A DNA stretch of 64,000 bases from Bifidobacterium ramosum (lineage in GTDB: Bacteria; Actinomycetota; Actinomycetes; Actinomycetales; Bifidobacteriaceae). Under the pieces are notes generated by a model. The model was not told where the DNA came from, did not search any database, and saw nothing but the letters and a program-made list of their open reading frames with translations. The stretch is taken from contig NZ_WBSM01000003.1 in the NCBI RefSeq assembly GCF_009299505.1, positions 151,828 through 215,827 of the forward strand, read 5' to 3'. Position numbers and translations under genes: made by a program. Numbering within the stretch: position 1 is the stretch's first letter; each line of letters begins with the position of its first letter. This document shows, one piece after another, positions 1-8,978 of this stretch.

Positions 1-765
1 GCCGCACCAGAACAGGAGGGACATGAGCACGATGATGATGATCGCGCCGCCCCAGGTATCGGTGAGGGACTGCAGCGGGATCTGGAGGATCTTGAAGATG
101 AGCTCGGTCAGGGACAGGCCGCCGAACACCTTGCACAGGTGGTACAGGATGGCGGAGCCGGTGACGACGAACAGGCCCGGGATCAGGGCGGAGAAGGCGT
201 TGGTGACGCCCTGCGGCACGGCGTCAGGCATCTTGATCTTCAGGTCGTGCTTGATGCAGGCGGTGTAGACCCAGCCGACGAGCAGACCCATGATGATGGC
301 GGAAATGATGCCGTTGGAGCCGGTCCAGGTCTGGTTGAAGATGCCGGAGAGCTCAGCGGTCTTGTCGCCGAGGGCCTCGACGTTGTCCTTGGACAGGGTC
401 ATCGAGGACGGGGAGACGATGAAGAACGCGACGAGCGAAAGCAGACCGGAGGAGATGCCGTCGCACTTCTCGTTGCGGGCGTAGGCATAACCGATGCCGA
501 CCGCCACGATGATGGCCAGGATGTTGAACGTTGCAGTGGAGACCTGGTTAAGGCCGACGTTCCACATGTCGCCGAAAATACCGGCCATGAAATCGCTGTA
601 GCCCTCGAACGGCAGGTTGGCGAGCAGCAGGAACAGCGAGCCGATCAAGGTTGCCGGCATGGTGAGGACGAAGCCGTCCTTCAATGCTACCAGCGCCTTG
701 AGGCTGGCGAACTTCATGAAGCCATTCAGCATCGCATCGCCGATGGCTTGCATCTTTTCCTTCAT
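1..765 (-). CDS. PTS sugar permease subunit IIC, Lac/cellobiose type (3' end outside window)
   Basis: Membrane component of a phosphoenolpyruvate-dependent phosphotransferase system, which imports a sugar while phosphorylating it. The 255 visible residues start MKEKMQAIGDAML and hold several long hydrophobic segments (about residues 32-52, 77-92, 103-118, 155-170). The soluble start, the LKDGFVLTMPATLIGS stretch and the hydrophobic pattern resemble EIIC of the lactose/cellobiose (CelB) family; the substrate is an inference. The reading frame runs off the window edge, so the C-terminal half is missing. The ATG at 765 is preceded by AGGGAAAG; a second ATG lies at 753. The adjacent upstream gene is a GntR/UTRA regulator, and the promoter between them carries a palindromic operator, so induction by a phosphorylated sugar is likely. 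No EIIA or EIIB gene is visible. Confidence 0.85.
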   Translation of the reverse strand, partial: MKEKMQAIGDAMLNGFMKFASLKALVALKDGFVLTMPATLIGSLFLLLANLPFEGYSDFMAGIFGDMWNVGLNQVSTATFNILAIIVAVGIGYAYARNEKCDGISSGLLSLVAFFIVSPSSMTLSKDNVEALGDKTAELSGIFNQTWTGSNGIISAIIMGLLVGWVYTACIKHDLKIKMPDAVPQGVTNAFSALIPGLFVVTGSAILYHLCKVFGGLSLTELIFKILQIPLQSLTDTWGGAIIIIVLMSLLFWCG

Positions 766-847
766 CTTGTGTCTTTCCCTTCCTTGGGATGTCAGGGCGG
801 CTTAGCCCCTCTTCCTTGTATGGTTTCCAGTTGTTCGCAATTTCTTG

Positions 848-863
848 AGTTATTCGAATAACT
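848..863. promoter_or_regulatory. Palindromic operator of the PTS promoter
   Basis: AGTTATTCGAATAACT is a perfect 16-bp palindrome lying at the expected transcription start of the PTS gene. Its core recurs at 998-1009 and, as a half-match, at 1847-1861 beside the regulator's own promoter. The neighbouring GntR protein is the obvious ligand (inference). Confidence 0.7.
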
Positions 864-871
864 ATGGCTTC

Positions 872-901
872 ATTATATACAAGCGATTTACACCGAGTCA
901 A
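872..901 (-). promoter_or_regulatory. Promoter of the PTS permease gene
   Basis: On the minus strand TTGACT (896-901) is followed after 18 bases by TATAAT (872-877). This is a near-consensus sigma-70 promoter whose start point falls inside the operator at 848-863, a repressor layout. Confidence 0.65.
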
Positions 902-997
902 ATTGATGAAAACACGCGGTTTCCCAATCGAAAACCGTTGAAAACACTAGAGTTCGGCGCACCTATGATCGCAATACGACGCTCTAACGTCAAAAAT

Positions 998-1009
998 TTA
1001 TTCGAATAA
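998..1009. promoter_or_regulatory. Second ATTCGAAT operator
   Basis: TTATTCGAATAA is a perfect 12-bp palindrome about 145 bp upstream of the promoter-proximal operator. It shares the ATTCGAAT core and could allow looping or autoregulation. Confidence 0.5.
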
Positions 1010-1063
1010 TTTTTTGACAATGTGACGCTATTCGTCATCGCAAGCGACACACGGCGCCCGCCA

Positions 1064-1771
1064 TCAACGCATCGAGGCCATCGAGTAGAACCTTGCGTTC
1101 CTGTAGTGATACAGGTTGTACGAGGCATTGAACAGCCTGCCGTTCGACAGGAACGCGTCGTCCTCGATGCAGATCGCCGGATCCCCCTCTTTGAGCCCCA
1201 GCTGACGCGCGGCCTCCGCGCCAAGCCAGTCCACATGGATCACCTTGTCGGTGAACCCGAAACGCAGCCCCAGATCATCGCGCATATACCGGTACAACGA
1301 TCCGGACGCTATGTCCTCGTTAAGAAAAGGCACATACTCCTTGAGATACCAAGCCGTCTCATAGCTGACCGGCAGGTCATCCACACACCGCAAACGCACC
1401 ACGCGCCACACCGGAGCATCCACATCGCAGCGCATGCGCTTCGCCAGCTTCTCGTCCGTACGGGTCAATGCAAGCTCGCGCACCTGCGAAACAACCTTCC
1501 TGTCCGGGAAATCAGCCGCGATGCCGTAGGACGTGCTGATCGGCATGTATATGCCGTCGCGTTCCTCACGCACGAACACGCCGGAACCGCGCACCGGAAA
1601 CACCTCGCCCGCCTCGGCGAGCACGGCGATCGCGCCGCGCACGCAGTACCGAGACACACCATACTGCTCGATGAGCTGGTCCTCGGTGGGCAGACGGTTC
1701 GTCTCGGAGAACTCACCCGATTCGATGCGACGCAGTATCTTGCCGGCCAATTCCCGCTGCTTCACGGTCAT
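1064..1771 (-). CDS. GntR family regulator with UTRA domain
   Basis: DNA-binding sugar-responsive regulator of 235 residues. Residues 1-70 form the winged helix-turn-helix (RLPTEDQLIEQYGVSRYCVR, then a wing ending GSGVFV). Residues about 85-230 form the ligand-binding UTRA domain typical of the HutC branch, with the PVWRVVRLRCVDDLPVSYE stretch. The ATG at 1771 follows GAGGAG with good spacing. It lies upstream of and in the same direction as the PTS permease gene, separated by a 298-bp region with two copies of a palindrome; a third related site overlaps its own -10 box. It therefore probably represses the PTS and itself until a phosphosugar binds. The effector is not visible. Confidence 0.88.
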   Translation of the reverse strand: MTVKQRELAGKILRRIESGEFSETNRLPTEDQLIEQYGVSRYCVRGAIAVLAEAGEVFPVRGSGVFVREERDGIYMPISTSYGIAADFPDRKVVSQVRELALTRTDEKLAKRMRCDVDAPVWRVVRLRCVDDLPVSYETAWYLKEYVPFLNEDIASGSLYRYMRDDLGLRFGFTDKVIHVDWLGAEAARQLGLKEGDPAICIEDDAFLSNGRLFNASYNLYHYRNARFYSMASMR

Positions 1772-1846
1772 ACGAACTCCTCGCCAATATCAGCGATTCC
1801 GCGATCACGCCGTCGCGCCGCTCAAAAATCGCATAACTTCACATTC

Positions 1847-1865
1847 TTCGAATAACTCAAGTATA
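1847..1865 (-). promoter_or_regulatory. Autoregulatory operator and -10 box of the GntR gene
   Basis: The minus strand reads TATACT (1860-1865) followed at once by TGAGTTATTCGAA, the same arm as the palindrome at 848-863. Overlap of the site with the start region suggests the regulator controls its own synthesis. Confidence 0.45.
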
Positions 1866-1956
1866 TGGCGCCTTATGCGCGCAACACATGCTTCCGCTCA
1901 CTATGCATACATCCGCCCCCGTCGCCGGCACAACCGTACACCACGCCGCTCCATCC

Positions 1957-2092
1957 GTACGTTGTTGCAAAGCAACCAGCACAAACGTACAGATGGCGCC
2001 GCCCAGCGTACGTTTCTGCAGCGTTGCCAGCAGAAACGTACTCCAGCGACCGCTCAGCGTACGTTTTTGCAGAGAAATCAGCAGAAACGTAC
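1957..2092. repeat. Hairpin array D: three 34-bp hairpins with a 51-bp period
   Basis: Three hairpins at 1957-1990, 2008-2041 and 2059-2092 have arms GTACGTTTCTGC and GCAGAAACGTAC (copy 1 is imperfect) around a 10-base centre of differing sequence. Start-to-start spacing is exactly 51 bp twice. The array fills most of the gap between the GntR start and the holB stop, so it sits just 3' of holB. It may act as a transcription stop for holB, but there is no clear T-tract. Confidence 0.75.
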
Positions 2093-2116
2093 TCGTACGG
2101 ACGGTATCGCGACCCG

Positions 2117-3295
2117 TCAGCGCGGAATCAGCGCACAGAACAACGCCTCGAACAGCAGCGTCGGATTGCCGTTGCCAGCCAAGCGACGCCGCGACGTGGC
2201 GATGTCGTCCAACCGCCGCACCGCGCCCTCGCGCGTCAGCCGCACCGACAGTTCGGTGATCGCCGACCGGTTCTCCAGATTGACCAACCCGACCGCATCC
2301 TCCGCATCGTTCTGCAGCACGGCCACGTCGCGGTACACCGACGCGATCGAGTTGAGCGCACGGTCGAGCACGTCGCGGCTGCGACGCGTGGCCCGCCGTT
2401 TGAGCTCGTCCTTCTTGGCAATCTGGTTGTACGCGCCGCGCAGGTTCGGCGGAACGCGATCCTTCTCCCCTAGCCCGTTGATCCGGCGGAATTCGGCCTC
2501 CGCGGCGGCGGCCTGACGGTTCACGTCGTCGTCGGCCTGTGTTTTCGCATTGTCGATGAGGTTGCCGGCGAGCAGCACCGCGTCGGACGCGCGGGTGAGG
2601 TTCAGCACGCCGACGATCAGTTCGTCGCGGTCGGACATGACCTTCTCGTCGGTGGCGTACAGCCGGGCGACGCCGATGTGCCCTTCCGCGAGCCGGGCCG
2701 CACGCGCGGCGACGTGTTCGGTGAAGCGTTTGTCGTCCGGCAAGGTCGGATTCACCGTATGCATGAGAAAATCGGCGACGGCGCGGTCGGACGGTACGGC
2801 GAGGTTGACGATGCGCGTGCGCGAGCGAATGGTCGGCAGCACGTCCTGCGCGCTCGGGGCGCACAGCAGCCAGATAGTATGTTCGGCCGGCTCCTCGATC
2901 TCCTTGAGCAGCACGTTCGTGGTGCGTTCGAGCATGCGGTCGACGTCTTCGATGATGATGATCCGCCACGGCGCGGTGCTGGGCATCTGCTCGCTCACGC
3001 CGATGAGGTCGCGCACCTCGTCGATGCCGATGGTGACCTTGTCGGTGGCGAGGACGCTCACGTCCGGGTGCGTGCCGGCGAGCACCTGGCGGGTGACCTT
3101 GGTGGGTTCGTCGCCCAGGCCGTGGTCGGGGCTTTCGAGTGCGGCGGCGAAGGCTTTGGCCACGTTGGACCGGCCGGAGCCGGGAGGCCCGCAGATCAGC
3201 CACGACTGGGCGATTGATTTCGGGTCGCCGGACGCGACGGCCTTGAGCTGGTCGACAACGGCCTGCTGGCCGACGATGGCATCCCACACGCTCAT
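2117..3295 (-). CDS. holB: DNA polymerase III delta' subunit
   Basis: Clamp-loader subunit that helps place the sliding clamp on DNA during replication. This 392-residue AAA+ protein has a P-loop GPPGSGRS near residues 36-43, in which the usual lysine is arginine, as is common in non-hydrolysing delta' subunits. It also has an IIIIEDVDRM Walker B-like stretch and the SRTRIVNL sensor region; no zinc-binding cysteine cluster is evident. The ATG at 3295 overlaps the tmk stop codon (TGATG), indicating translational coupling; a GTG at 3298 is the alternative. tmk-holB is a widespread bacterial pair. Hairpin array D lies just downstream. Confidence 0.88.
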   Translation of the reverse strand: MSVWDAIVGQQAVVDQLKAVASGDPKSIAQSWLICGPPGSGRSNVAKAFAAALESPDHGLGDEPTKVTRQVLAGTHPDVSVLATDKVTIGIDEVRDLIGVSEQMPSTAPWRIIIIEDVDRMLERTTNVLLKEIEEPAEHTIWLLCAPSAQDVLPTIRSRTRIVNLAVPSDRAVADFLMHTVNPTLPDDKRFTEHVAARAARLAEGHIGVARLYATDEKVMSDRDELIVGVLNLTRASDAVLLAGNLIDNAKTQADDDVNRQAAAAEAEFRRINGLGEKDRVPPNLRGAYNQIAKKDELKRRATRRSRDVLDRALNSIASVYRDVAVLQNDAEDAVGLVNLENRSAITELSVRLTREGAVRRLDDIATSRRRLAGNGNPTLLFEALFCALIPR

Positions 3296-3939
3296 CACGC
3301 ACCGCCTTGCGTCATTGGCGCCAGCAGGGCGTCGATATCCTCACGGATCGTCGACCACACGCCGTCGACCGGCTGGGCGGCGTCGATCACACGGAACCGG
3401 TCCGGTTCGGCGGCGGCCAGATCGAGGAACGCCTGCCGTGTGCGCGTCTGGAAATCGTTGCCGGCGGATTCCATGCGGTCCTCATCGTGCTGCAACCGCG
3501 CGTGCGACAAGGCCGGGTCCATGTCGAGCAGATACGTGCGCACGGGCAGCAGATTGTTGATGGCCCACATGCTTAGGGATCGGATGTCGGCGGCGGTCAG
3601 TTCGCGGCCGCCGGACTGGTAGGCGAGCGACGAGTCGAGATAGCGGTCGGTGATGACGACCGCGCCGCGTTCGAGCGCCGGTCGGATCGTCTCCGCCACG
3701 TGCTGCGCGCGGTCGGCGGCGAACAGCAGGGCCTCGGCGCGCGGGGCGATGTCGACGGCAGCGCCGTCCACGCCGTGCAGCAGCATGTGGCGGATCGACT
3801 GGCCGAGTGCGGTGCCGCCGGGTTCGCGGGTGACGACCACGGTCCGCCCCTGCGCCTCGAGATACGCGCGCAACCGTTCGACCTGTGTGGTTTTGCCCAC
3901 GCCGTCGACGCCCTCAAACGAAATAAACAGTCCGGTCAT
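3295..3939 (-). CDS. tmk: Thymidylate kinase
   Basis: Phosphorylates dTMP to dTDP in dTTP synthesis in the cytosol. The protein has 214 residues, the usual length, with the P-loop [11 protein letters not shown] at residues 8-18, [10 protein letters not shown] containing the DRX/EPG substrate-binding region, and [13 protein letters not shown]. The C-terminal lid helix region is arginine-rich. The ATG at 3939 follows GGTGGGGA. It overlaps holB by one base, so the two are co-translated. topA lies upstream in the same direction, separated by the large inverted repeat at 3976-4181. Confidence 0.93.
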   Translation of the reverse strand: MTGLFISFEGVDGVGKTTQVERLRAYLEAQGRTVVVTREPGGTALGQSIRHMLLHGVDGAAVDIAPRAEALLFAADRAQHVAETIRPALERGAVVITDRYLDSSLAYQSGGRELTAADIRSLSMWAINNLLPVRTYLLDMDPALSHARLQHDEDRMESAGNDFQTRTRQAFLDLAAAEPDRFRVIDAAQPVDGVWSTIREDIDALLAPMTQGGA

Positions 3940-3975
3940 GGTTCCCCACCTTAGCGCACGCCGGCTATTGCCATG

Positions 3976-4181
3976 CTTTTCTCAAACTGAGAGGCAGATT
4001 CCGACTCGTGCACGGGTCTTTCTCCAAACTGAGAGGCAGCCGTCTTGGGCATGCCTTGGATATATTGACACATTACCCCAAGTTAGGGGGTATATCACTG
4101 TTGTTTCTCCGAACTGGCTGCCTCTCAGTTTGGAGAAAGACCTCCGCATCCGTCGAAATCTGCCTCTCAGTTTGCAGAAAG
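3976..4181. repeat. Family E long inverted repeat
   Basis: A left arm of about 64 bp (3976-4039) is mirrored by a right arm (4118-4181) at roughly 80% identity by eye. Each arm carries two copies of a core: CTGAGAGGCAG at 3987-3997 and 4029-4039, and its complement at 4118-4128 and 4160-4170. The core spacing is 42 bp in both arms. The 78-bp centre is AT-richer and contains GATATA...TATATC and CCCC...GGGG complements plus an extra partial core at 4104-4117. It lies between topA and tmk. No coding capacity is seen. A small inserted element or an elaborate terminator are the alternatives. Confidence 0.7.
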
Positions 4182-4268
4182 CCGCGCTCCGGCTCCGGCT
4201 GCCACGTGCAAGAATCTCCCGCACAACAAACTGGAGGCCGGGCTGATGCGCCCGGCCCCCAGTCATCG

Positions 4269-7181
4269 TTACTCGGCTTTCGCCGCCGCGGACTTCCGCG
4301 TCGTCTTCTTAGCGGCGGTGCCAACCTTCTTCGCCGTGGCCGATGACTTGGCCGCTGTCTTCTTCGCGGCCGTCCCCGTCTTCGACGCGGTCTTGCGCGT
4401 ACGCTTCTTCGCCGGACCGGCCGCACGCTTCTCGGCGAGCAGGCGGAACGCCTCGGCGGGTTCGATCGACTCGGGCGTGTACTGCTTGGGCACCGTGCGG
4501 TTGGTTTCGCCGTCGGTGATGTACGCGCCGTAGAAGCCGTCCTTGATGGTCACGGGCTTGCCGGTCTCCGGATCCGGGCCGAGCTCGCGCAGCGGCGGCT
4601 TGGCCGCGCCGCGCCCACGTCCGCGGCCGTACTTCGGCTGGGCGAACAGTTCCTTCGCCTTGTCCAGATCGACGGTGAAGATCTCGTCCTCCGAACCGAG
4701 CGACCGCGTTTCGGTCTTGCCATCCGCAGTGGTCTTGGTCAAGTACGGGCCGTAGCGGCCGTTGTTCGCCTCGACCTTGGATTCGCCGATCTCGCCGGTT
4801 TCCGCGTTCGTCTCCTCATACGTGCCCACGAGCCGCGGCAGACCGAGCAGACGCAACGCGTCTTCGAGCGTAAGCGATTCGGGACTCATCGTCTTGAACA
4901 GCGACGCCATCTTCGGTTTCGGCGCGGCGGCGGCCTTCTTCGTGGTCTTCTTGGCCGCACCGTCGGCGGCGCCCGCACCCGACTCGGCACTCGCCTCCGC
5001 CGGCACCAGCGCCACATACGGCCCGAACCGCCCGTTACGCACCTCGACCGTGCCACCCGTCGCCGGGTCCACGCCCAGCACCCGCGGTCCACCCGCGTTG
5101 TGCTCGATGAGGTCATGCCCGACTTCGACGGTGAGCTCGTCCGGCGCAAGCGTGTCCGGCAGGGACGCGCGCTTCGGGTTGCCCTCCGCATCCAGATGCT
5201 CCATATCTTCCAGATACGGGCCATACCGGCCAACGCGCACGTGCAGCCCATCGCCGATGTTGATCGTGTTGATCGCCCGCGCGTCGATCTCGCCGAGCTG
5301 CGCGACCTGCTGCTGCAGGCCCGCGTGCGCCTCGTCGGCGTTCGCGGCCGCACCCTCGCCCGAGCCGAAGTAGAACCGGGTCAGCCAGTCGCGCCCGGTT
5401 TCGCGTCCGTGCGCGATCTGGTCGAGTCCGTTTTCCATGTCGGCGGTGAACTCGTAGTCCACGTACTTCGGGAACTTCGTCTCGAGCAGTTTGATGACCG
5501 AGAACGCAAGCCACGACGGGATGAGCGCCCGCCCGCGTTCGTACACGTATCCACGGTCGATGATCGTCGAAATGATGCTCGCGTAGGTCGACGGACGGCC
5601 GATTTCCTTGGCTTCCAGCGTCTTGACGAGCGATGCTTCGGTGTAGCGCGCCGGCGGCTGCGTCTCGTGCCCGTCGGCGGTCACGTCGTCCGCGCCCATC
5701 TGCTGACCGGTGGCCATCGGCGGCAACGACGCATTCTCTTCGCTGTTCTTCGCGGCCTTGCCGCCGTCGTTCGCATCGGCCTTTGCACCAGTGGCCGTCT
5801 TGCGTCCTTCCCCGGTCGCCTTCATGAAGCCCGGGAATTCGATCACGGTGCCGGATGCCTGGAACACGGCCTCGCCGTACGTCGCGTCGGCCGGCGCCGA
5901 CAGCCGCACGGTCGCGGTCGATCCGGTCGCGTCGGCCATCTGCGACGCCAGCGTGCGCTGCCAGATCAGCGTGTACAGTTTCAACTGGTCCGGTGGTACC
6001 TTGCTGGCGAGTTCGGCCGGGTCGCGGAATCGTGCGCCGGCCGGGCGGATGCATTCGTGCGCCTCCTGCGCGCCGGCGGTCTTGGTCGCGTACTGTTTCG
6101 GCGCGTCCGACAGGAATGCCTTGCCGTAGTGGTATTCGACGGCGTTGCGTGCGGCGGCGATCGCCTCCTGCGACAGGGTGACGGAATCGGTTCGCATGTA
6201 GGTGATGTAACCGTTTTCGTACAGTCCCTGCGCGGCGCGCATGGTCTGCCGTGATCCCATGCCGAGTCGGTTGCCGGCGGTCTGCTGCAGCGTGGATGTG
6301 GTGAACGGCGGCTGTGGACGGCGGCGGTACGGCTTGGTTTCCATCGACATGACGGTGAACGTGGCCGACTTGAGCGCCGCGGCGATCGCGTTCGCGTTCG
6401 TTTCATCGAGTTGGCAGACGTTATCGGCGAATCCGGCCGGCGTGAGTTTGCCGTCCGCGCCGAAGTCCTTGGATACGGCGAGTCGTTTGCCGCCGAGCGC
6501 GACCATGCGCGCGTCGAATCGCGCGGCCTGGCCTTCCGCGTCGGGTGCGGACAGTTCAGCGGTCACGTCCCAGTACGGCGCGCGGACGAATGCCATGCGT
6601 TCGCGTTCGCGTTCGACGATGAGTCGCGTGGCGACGGACTGTACGCGGCCGGCGGACAGGCCGGGGCCGACCTTGCGCCACAGTACGGGCGACAGTTCGT
6701 AGCCGTAGAGTCGGTCGAGGATGCGGCGCGTCTCCTGCGCGTCGACCATGTCGCCGTCGACGTCGCGCGTGTTGGTGAGCGACGCCTTGATGGCTTCGGG
6801 CGTGATCTCGTGGAAGACCATGCGCTTGACGGGCACCTTCGGCTTGAGGGTCTGCACGAGATGCCACGCGATCGCTTCGCCTTCGCGATCCTCATCGGTG
6901 GCGAGGTAGAGTTCGTCGGCGTTCTTCAACGCGGATTTCAGCTCTGAAACCGTGCGCTTCTTGTCGCCGTCAACGATGTAATACGGTTTGAACCCGTCCT
7001 CGACGTCCACGCCGAACTTGCCGAACTTCGCTTTGTCGGCGGCGGGCACCTGGCTGGGCTGGGCGAGATCGCGAATATGACCCACCGACGCCATGACGGT
7101 GTACCCATCGCCGAGATACCCGCCGATCTTCTTGGCCTTGGTGGGAGACTCCACGATGACGAGCTTGCTGCCGGTTGCCAT
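4269..7181 (-). CDS. topA: DNA topoisomerase I
   Basis: Type IA topoisomerase that relaxes negative supercoils. The 970-residue protein starts with a TOPRIM domain (VIVESPTKAKKIGGYLG at residues 8-24; DEDREGEAIAWHL supplies acidic metal ligands), followed by the type IA core with the active-site tyrosine in GYITYMRTDS. The C-terminal third has several GRYGPYL-type topoisomerase repeat modules instead of cysteine zinc fingers. It ends in a Lys/Ala-rich tail of about 60 residues, typical of actinobacterial enzymes and thought to aid processivity. The ATG at 7181 follows AAGGAGAAGAC. It is the first gene of a topA, tmk, holB run on the minus strand. Confidence 0.96.
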   Translation of the reverse strand: MATGSKLVIVESPTKAKKIGGYLGDGYTVMASVGHIRDLAQPSQVPAADKAKFGKFGVDVEDGFKPYYIVDGDKKRTVSELKSALKNADELYLATDEDREGEAIAWHLVQTLKPKVPVKRMVFHEITPEAIKASLTNTRDVDGDMVDAQETRRILDRLYGYELSPVLWRKVGPGLSAGRVQSVATRLIVERERERMAFVRAPYWDVTAELSAPDAEGQAARFDARMVALGGKRLAVSKDFGADGKLTPAGFADNVCQLDETNANAIAAALKSATFTVMSMETKPYRRRPQPPFTTSTLQQTAGNRLGMGSRQTMRAAQGLYENGYITYMRTDSVTLSQEAIAAARNAVEYHYGKAFLSDAPKQYATKTAGAQEAHECIRPAGARFRDPAELASKVPPDQLKLYTLIWQRTLASQMADATGSTATVRLSAPADATYGEAVFQASGTVIEFPGFMKATGEGRKTATGAKADANDGGKAAKNSEENASLPPMATGQQMGADDVTADGHETQPPARYTEASLVKTLEAKEIGRPSTYASIISTIIDRGYVYERGRALIPSWLAFSVIKLLETKFPKYVDYEFTADMENGLDQIAHGRETGRDWLTRFYFGSGEGAAANADEAHAGLQQQVAQLGEIDARAINTINIGDGLHVRVGRYGPYLEDMEHLDAEGNPKRASLPDTLAPDELTVEVGHDLIEHNAGGPRVLGVDPATGGTVEVRNGRFGPYVALVPAEASAESGAGAADGAAKKTTKKAAAAPKPKMASLFKTMSPESLTLEDALRLLGLPRLVGTYEETNAETGEIGESKVEANNGRYGPYLTKTTADGKTETRSLGSEDEIFTVDLDKAKELFAQPKYGRGRGRGAAKPPLRELGPDPETGKPVTIKDGFYGAYITDGETNRTVPKQYTPESIEPAEAFRLLAEKRAAGPAKKRTRKTASKTGTAAKKTAAKSSATAKKVGTAAKKTTRKSAAAKAE

Positions 7182-7339
7182 GTCTTCTCCTTACATAATG
7201 CCTACGGAACGTCATATTAACCATGACGTGCGGCCAAAGCCCAAAATCACGTGTGCCACAACGGTTCCGTTCTCCCGGCTCCCCCTGCCAGGAGGAGCCG
7301 GTGAGCGCGGCGAGACCGAGGTGTCGGCCCGGCCAGCAC

Positions 7340-8551
7340 CTACCGCCGCGGCGGCGCCGGCGGCGCGCCCACCAGCCCGAGCCGGCTTAACGGCGCCGCG
7401 GTCAGCTGCCGCATCGCGAGCGCCAGCCCGCCCACCAGCAGCGTCACGCCGCCCACACCGACGATCGTCGACAGATACGCGCCCGACGCCGACCACGCCG
7501 CACTCAGCGCGAGTCCCGGCAGCACCTGCCAGATCACGTACGCGGCGTACGCGCACGCGAGCAGTCCGCCCGTGATCATCACCGTGCCGACGATCTGGAT
7601 GCTGATCGACGACACGCGCGTGCCCGGTTCGTCCATCGCGCTCTTCGCCGTGCCGGCGAGCGCCAGCAACGTCACGCCGCCGACCAGCAGCACCGACATG
7701 ACCACGTCGGTCGGCCGATGCCAGCCGCCGGCGATCACCGACAGTCCGATCACCGCGGTGAATCCGGATACGATCAACGCGCAGACCGCACGCCATACGC
7801 GCGGCACGGCGATCAGCAGCAGCATCGACACGGTCGCTGCGAGGATCGTATGGCCGGACGGCGCGGAGTTCGCGTGTGGCGTCTGCGTGTCGATCAGATA
7901 CGGCCGCGGCAGCAATTCCTTGAGAAACGTCGCCGCGTAGCACAGTACGGCGAGCGCGACGAACTGGACGAGCAGCAGCCAACGTTTGCGTACGATCGTC
8001 ACGACGATTGCGACCGCGCCGAGCAGTAGCGAGACGATGACGGTGGGGTTGAGCGGCACCGCCGGGACCACGTAATTGTCGGAGATGAGGAACGGGTCGA
8101 GTGCGGCGGCGAGCCAGCCGGGCAGCGCGTCGCGGAAGCCGGTGACCACGATCTCGTCGTACGATTGGCCGGTTTCGGTGCGTACGCCGAGCCACCACGC
8201 GCCGAATGCGACGGCGATGAGCAGCAGACCGAGCACGACGCACAGGATGCGGCTGGAGACGCGCGGACGGACGGTGAGCGGGTCGACTTCGGCGAGTCCG
8301 CGCAGCTCGTCGTCGGGCGTGTCGTCACGGACATCGTGACCGTCGGCACGCGTGTCGCGGATGCCGCGATCGCGCGCGGCGTTCACAGTACCGTACGTAC
8401 CGTGCGCGAGACCGTATGCACCGTCGTGCGCGGCGTCGCCCGACGTGGTCGGATCGGCGTCGGCATCATACGTCGACCAGGACGGCTGCGGGGCGAGCAT
8501 GTTCACGGAACTCTGGGGATCGCGCACGATCGGCTGCTGTTCGTCACTCAT
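7340..8551 (-). CDS. PAP2 superfamily membrane phosphatase
   Basis: Integral membrane protein of 403 residues. The first 90 residues are polar and acidic. Several hydrophobic segments follow, with the PAP2 signature visible as KELLPRPYL, then PSGHTILA, then GGWHRPTDVV, which supply the catalytic histidines and the phosphate-binding lysine/arginine of lipid-phosphate phosphatases. Members act on undecaprenyl pyrophosphate or other lipid phosphates; the substrate here is unknown. The ATG at 8551 is preferred over an upstream TTG at 8590, because the protein before it has no hydrophobic or conserved character. Family A copy 1 and the SRP RNA gene lie upstream. Confidence 0.82.
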   Translation of the reverse strand: MSDEQQPIVRDPQSSVNMLAPQPSWSTYDADADPTTSGDAAHDGAYGLAHGTYGTVNAARDRGIRDTRADGHDVRDDTPDDELRGLAEVDPLTVRPRVSSRILCVVLGLLLIAVAFGAWWLGVRTETGQSYDEIVVTGFRDALPGWLAAALDPFLISDNYVVPAVPLNPTVIVSLLLGAVAIVVTIVRKRWLLLVQFVALAVLCYAATFLKELLPRPYLIDTQTPHANSAPSGHTILAATVSMLLLIAVPRVWRAVCALIVSGFTAVIGLSVIAGGWHRPTDVVMSVLLVGGVTLLALAGTAKSAMDEPGTRVSSISIQIVGTVMITGGLLACAYAAYVIWQVLPGLALSAAWSASGAYLSTIVGVGGVTLLVGGLALAMRQLTAAPLSRLGLVGAPPAPPRR

Positions 8552-8647
8552 ACGCACGACTCTACTAGCCCCGCGACCCCCGTTCGCCAATAGCTGGCCA
8601 ACGAGGACCCCGAAACCAGCTGTCCATTCGCTGAACCGACCCCCCTA

Positions 8648-8693
8648 ACGGACATACAGCCGATTCCACCCACGAAATCGGCTGTATGTCCGT
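8648..8693. repeat. Family A hairpin, copy 1
   Basis: The arms match the consensus ACGGACATACAGCC / GGCTGTATGTCCGT perfectly, and the stem extends to at least 20 bp with GATT/AATC inside and TA flanks. It lies about 75 bp 3' of the SRP RNA gene and 5' of the PAP2 gene. Confidence 0.9.
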
Positions 8694-8766
8694 TAGAGAG
8701 GGAGAGGCGATGACAAGGAGCACGGCAGAGCGCGGCGATGCGCAGCACATGGCGCAAGCAATGAAA

Positions 8767-8853
8767 AACCTCCACGCACCCGTCAGAGGCCACTTACCCT
8801 TGCTGCATTCCTGCCCTGGGGGAGTTGGGTGACATAGCGCCGCGTGGAGGCTG
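8767..8853 (-). ncRNA. ffs: Signal recognition particle RNA, small bacterial type
   Basis: On the minus strand the sequence folds into one long hairpin: outer arms CCTCCACGC and GCGTGGAGG enclose the conserved tip, read as CAGGGCAGGAATGCAGCAAGGG, the binding site for the Ffh protein. The GGAAGCAGC tip of many species appears here as GGAATGCAGC, which is within family variation. A run of five T follows the 3' arm on the minus strand and should terminate transcription. The RNA directs membrane-protein translation to the Sec machinery. Ends are judged by eye to within a few bases. Confidence 0.9.
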
Positions 8854-8936
8854 TTACATAGTGTACAGCATCCCCGGACACCAGCCCGCCGGCATCACCG
8901 TCGATTTGTGAGAGTTCGGCAGAAGATCGCGGAGGA

Positions 8937-8967
8937 AACCGGGCGAATCGGTTCAATTCGCCCGGTT
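8937..8967 (+). promoter_or_regulatory. Perfect hairpin just upstream of the PBP start
   Basis: AACCGGGCGAAT and its exact complement enclose a 7-base loop. The hairpin ends 11 bases before the PBP start codon, next to the AGGGG ribosome-binding site. It could modulate translation or block transcription entering from upstream. Confidence 0.45.
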
Positions 8968-8978
8968 GTTCAGGGGCC

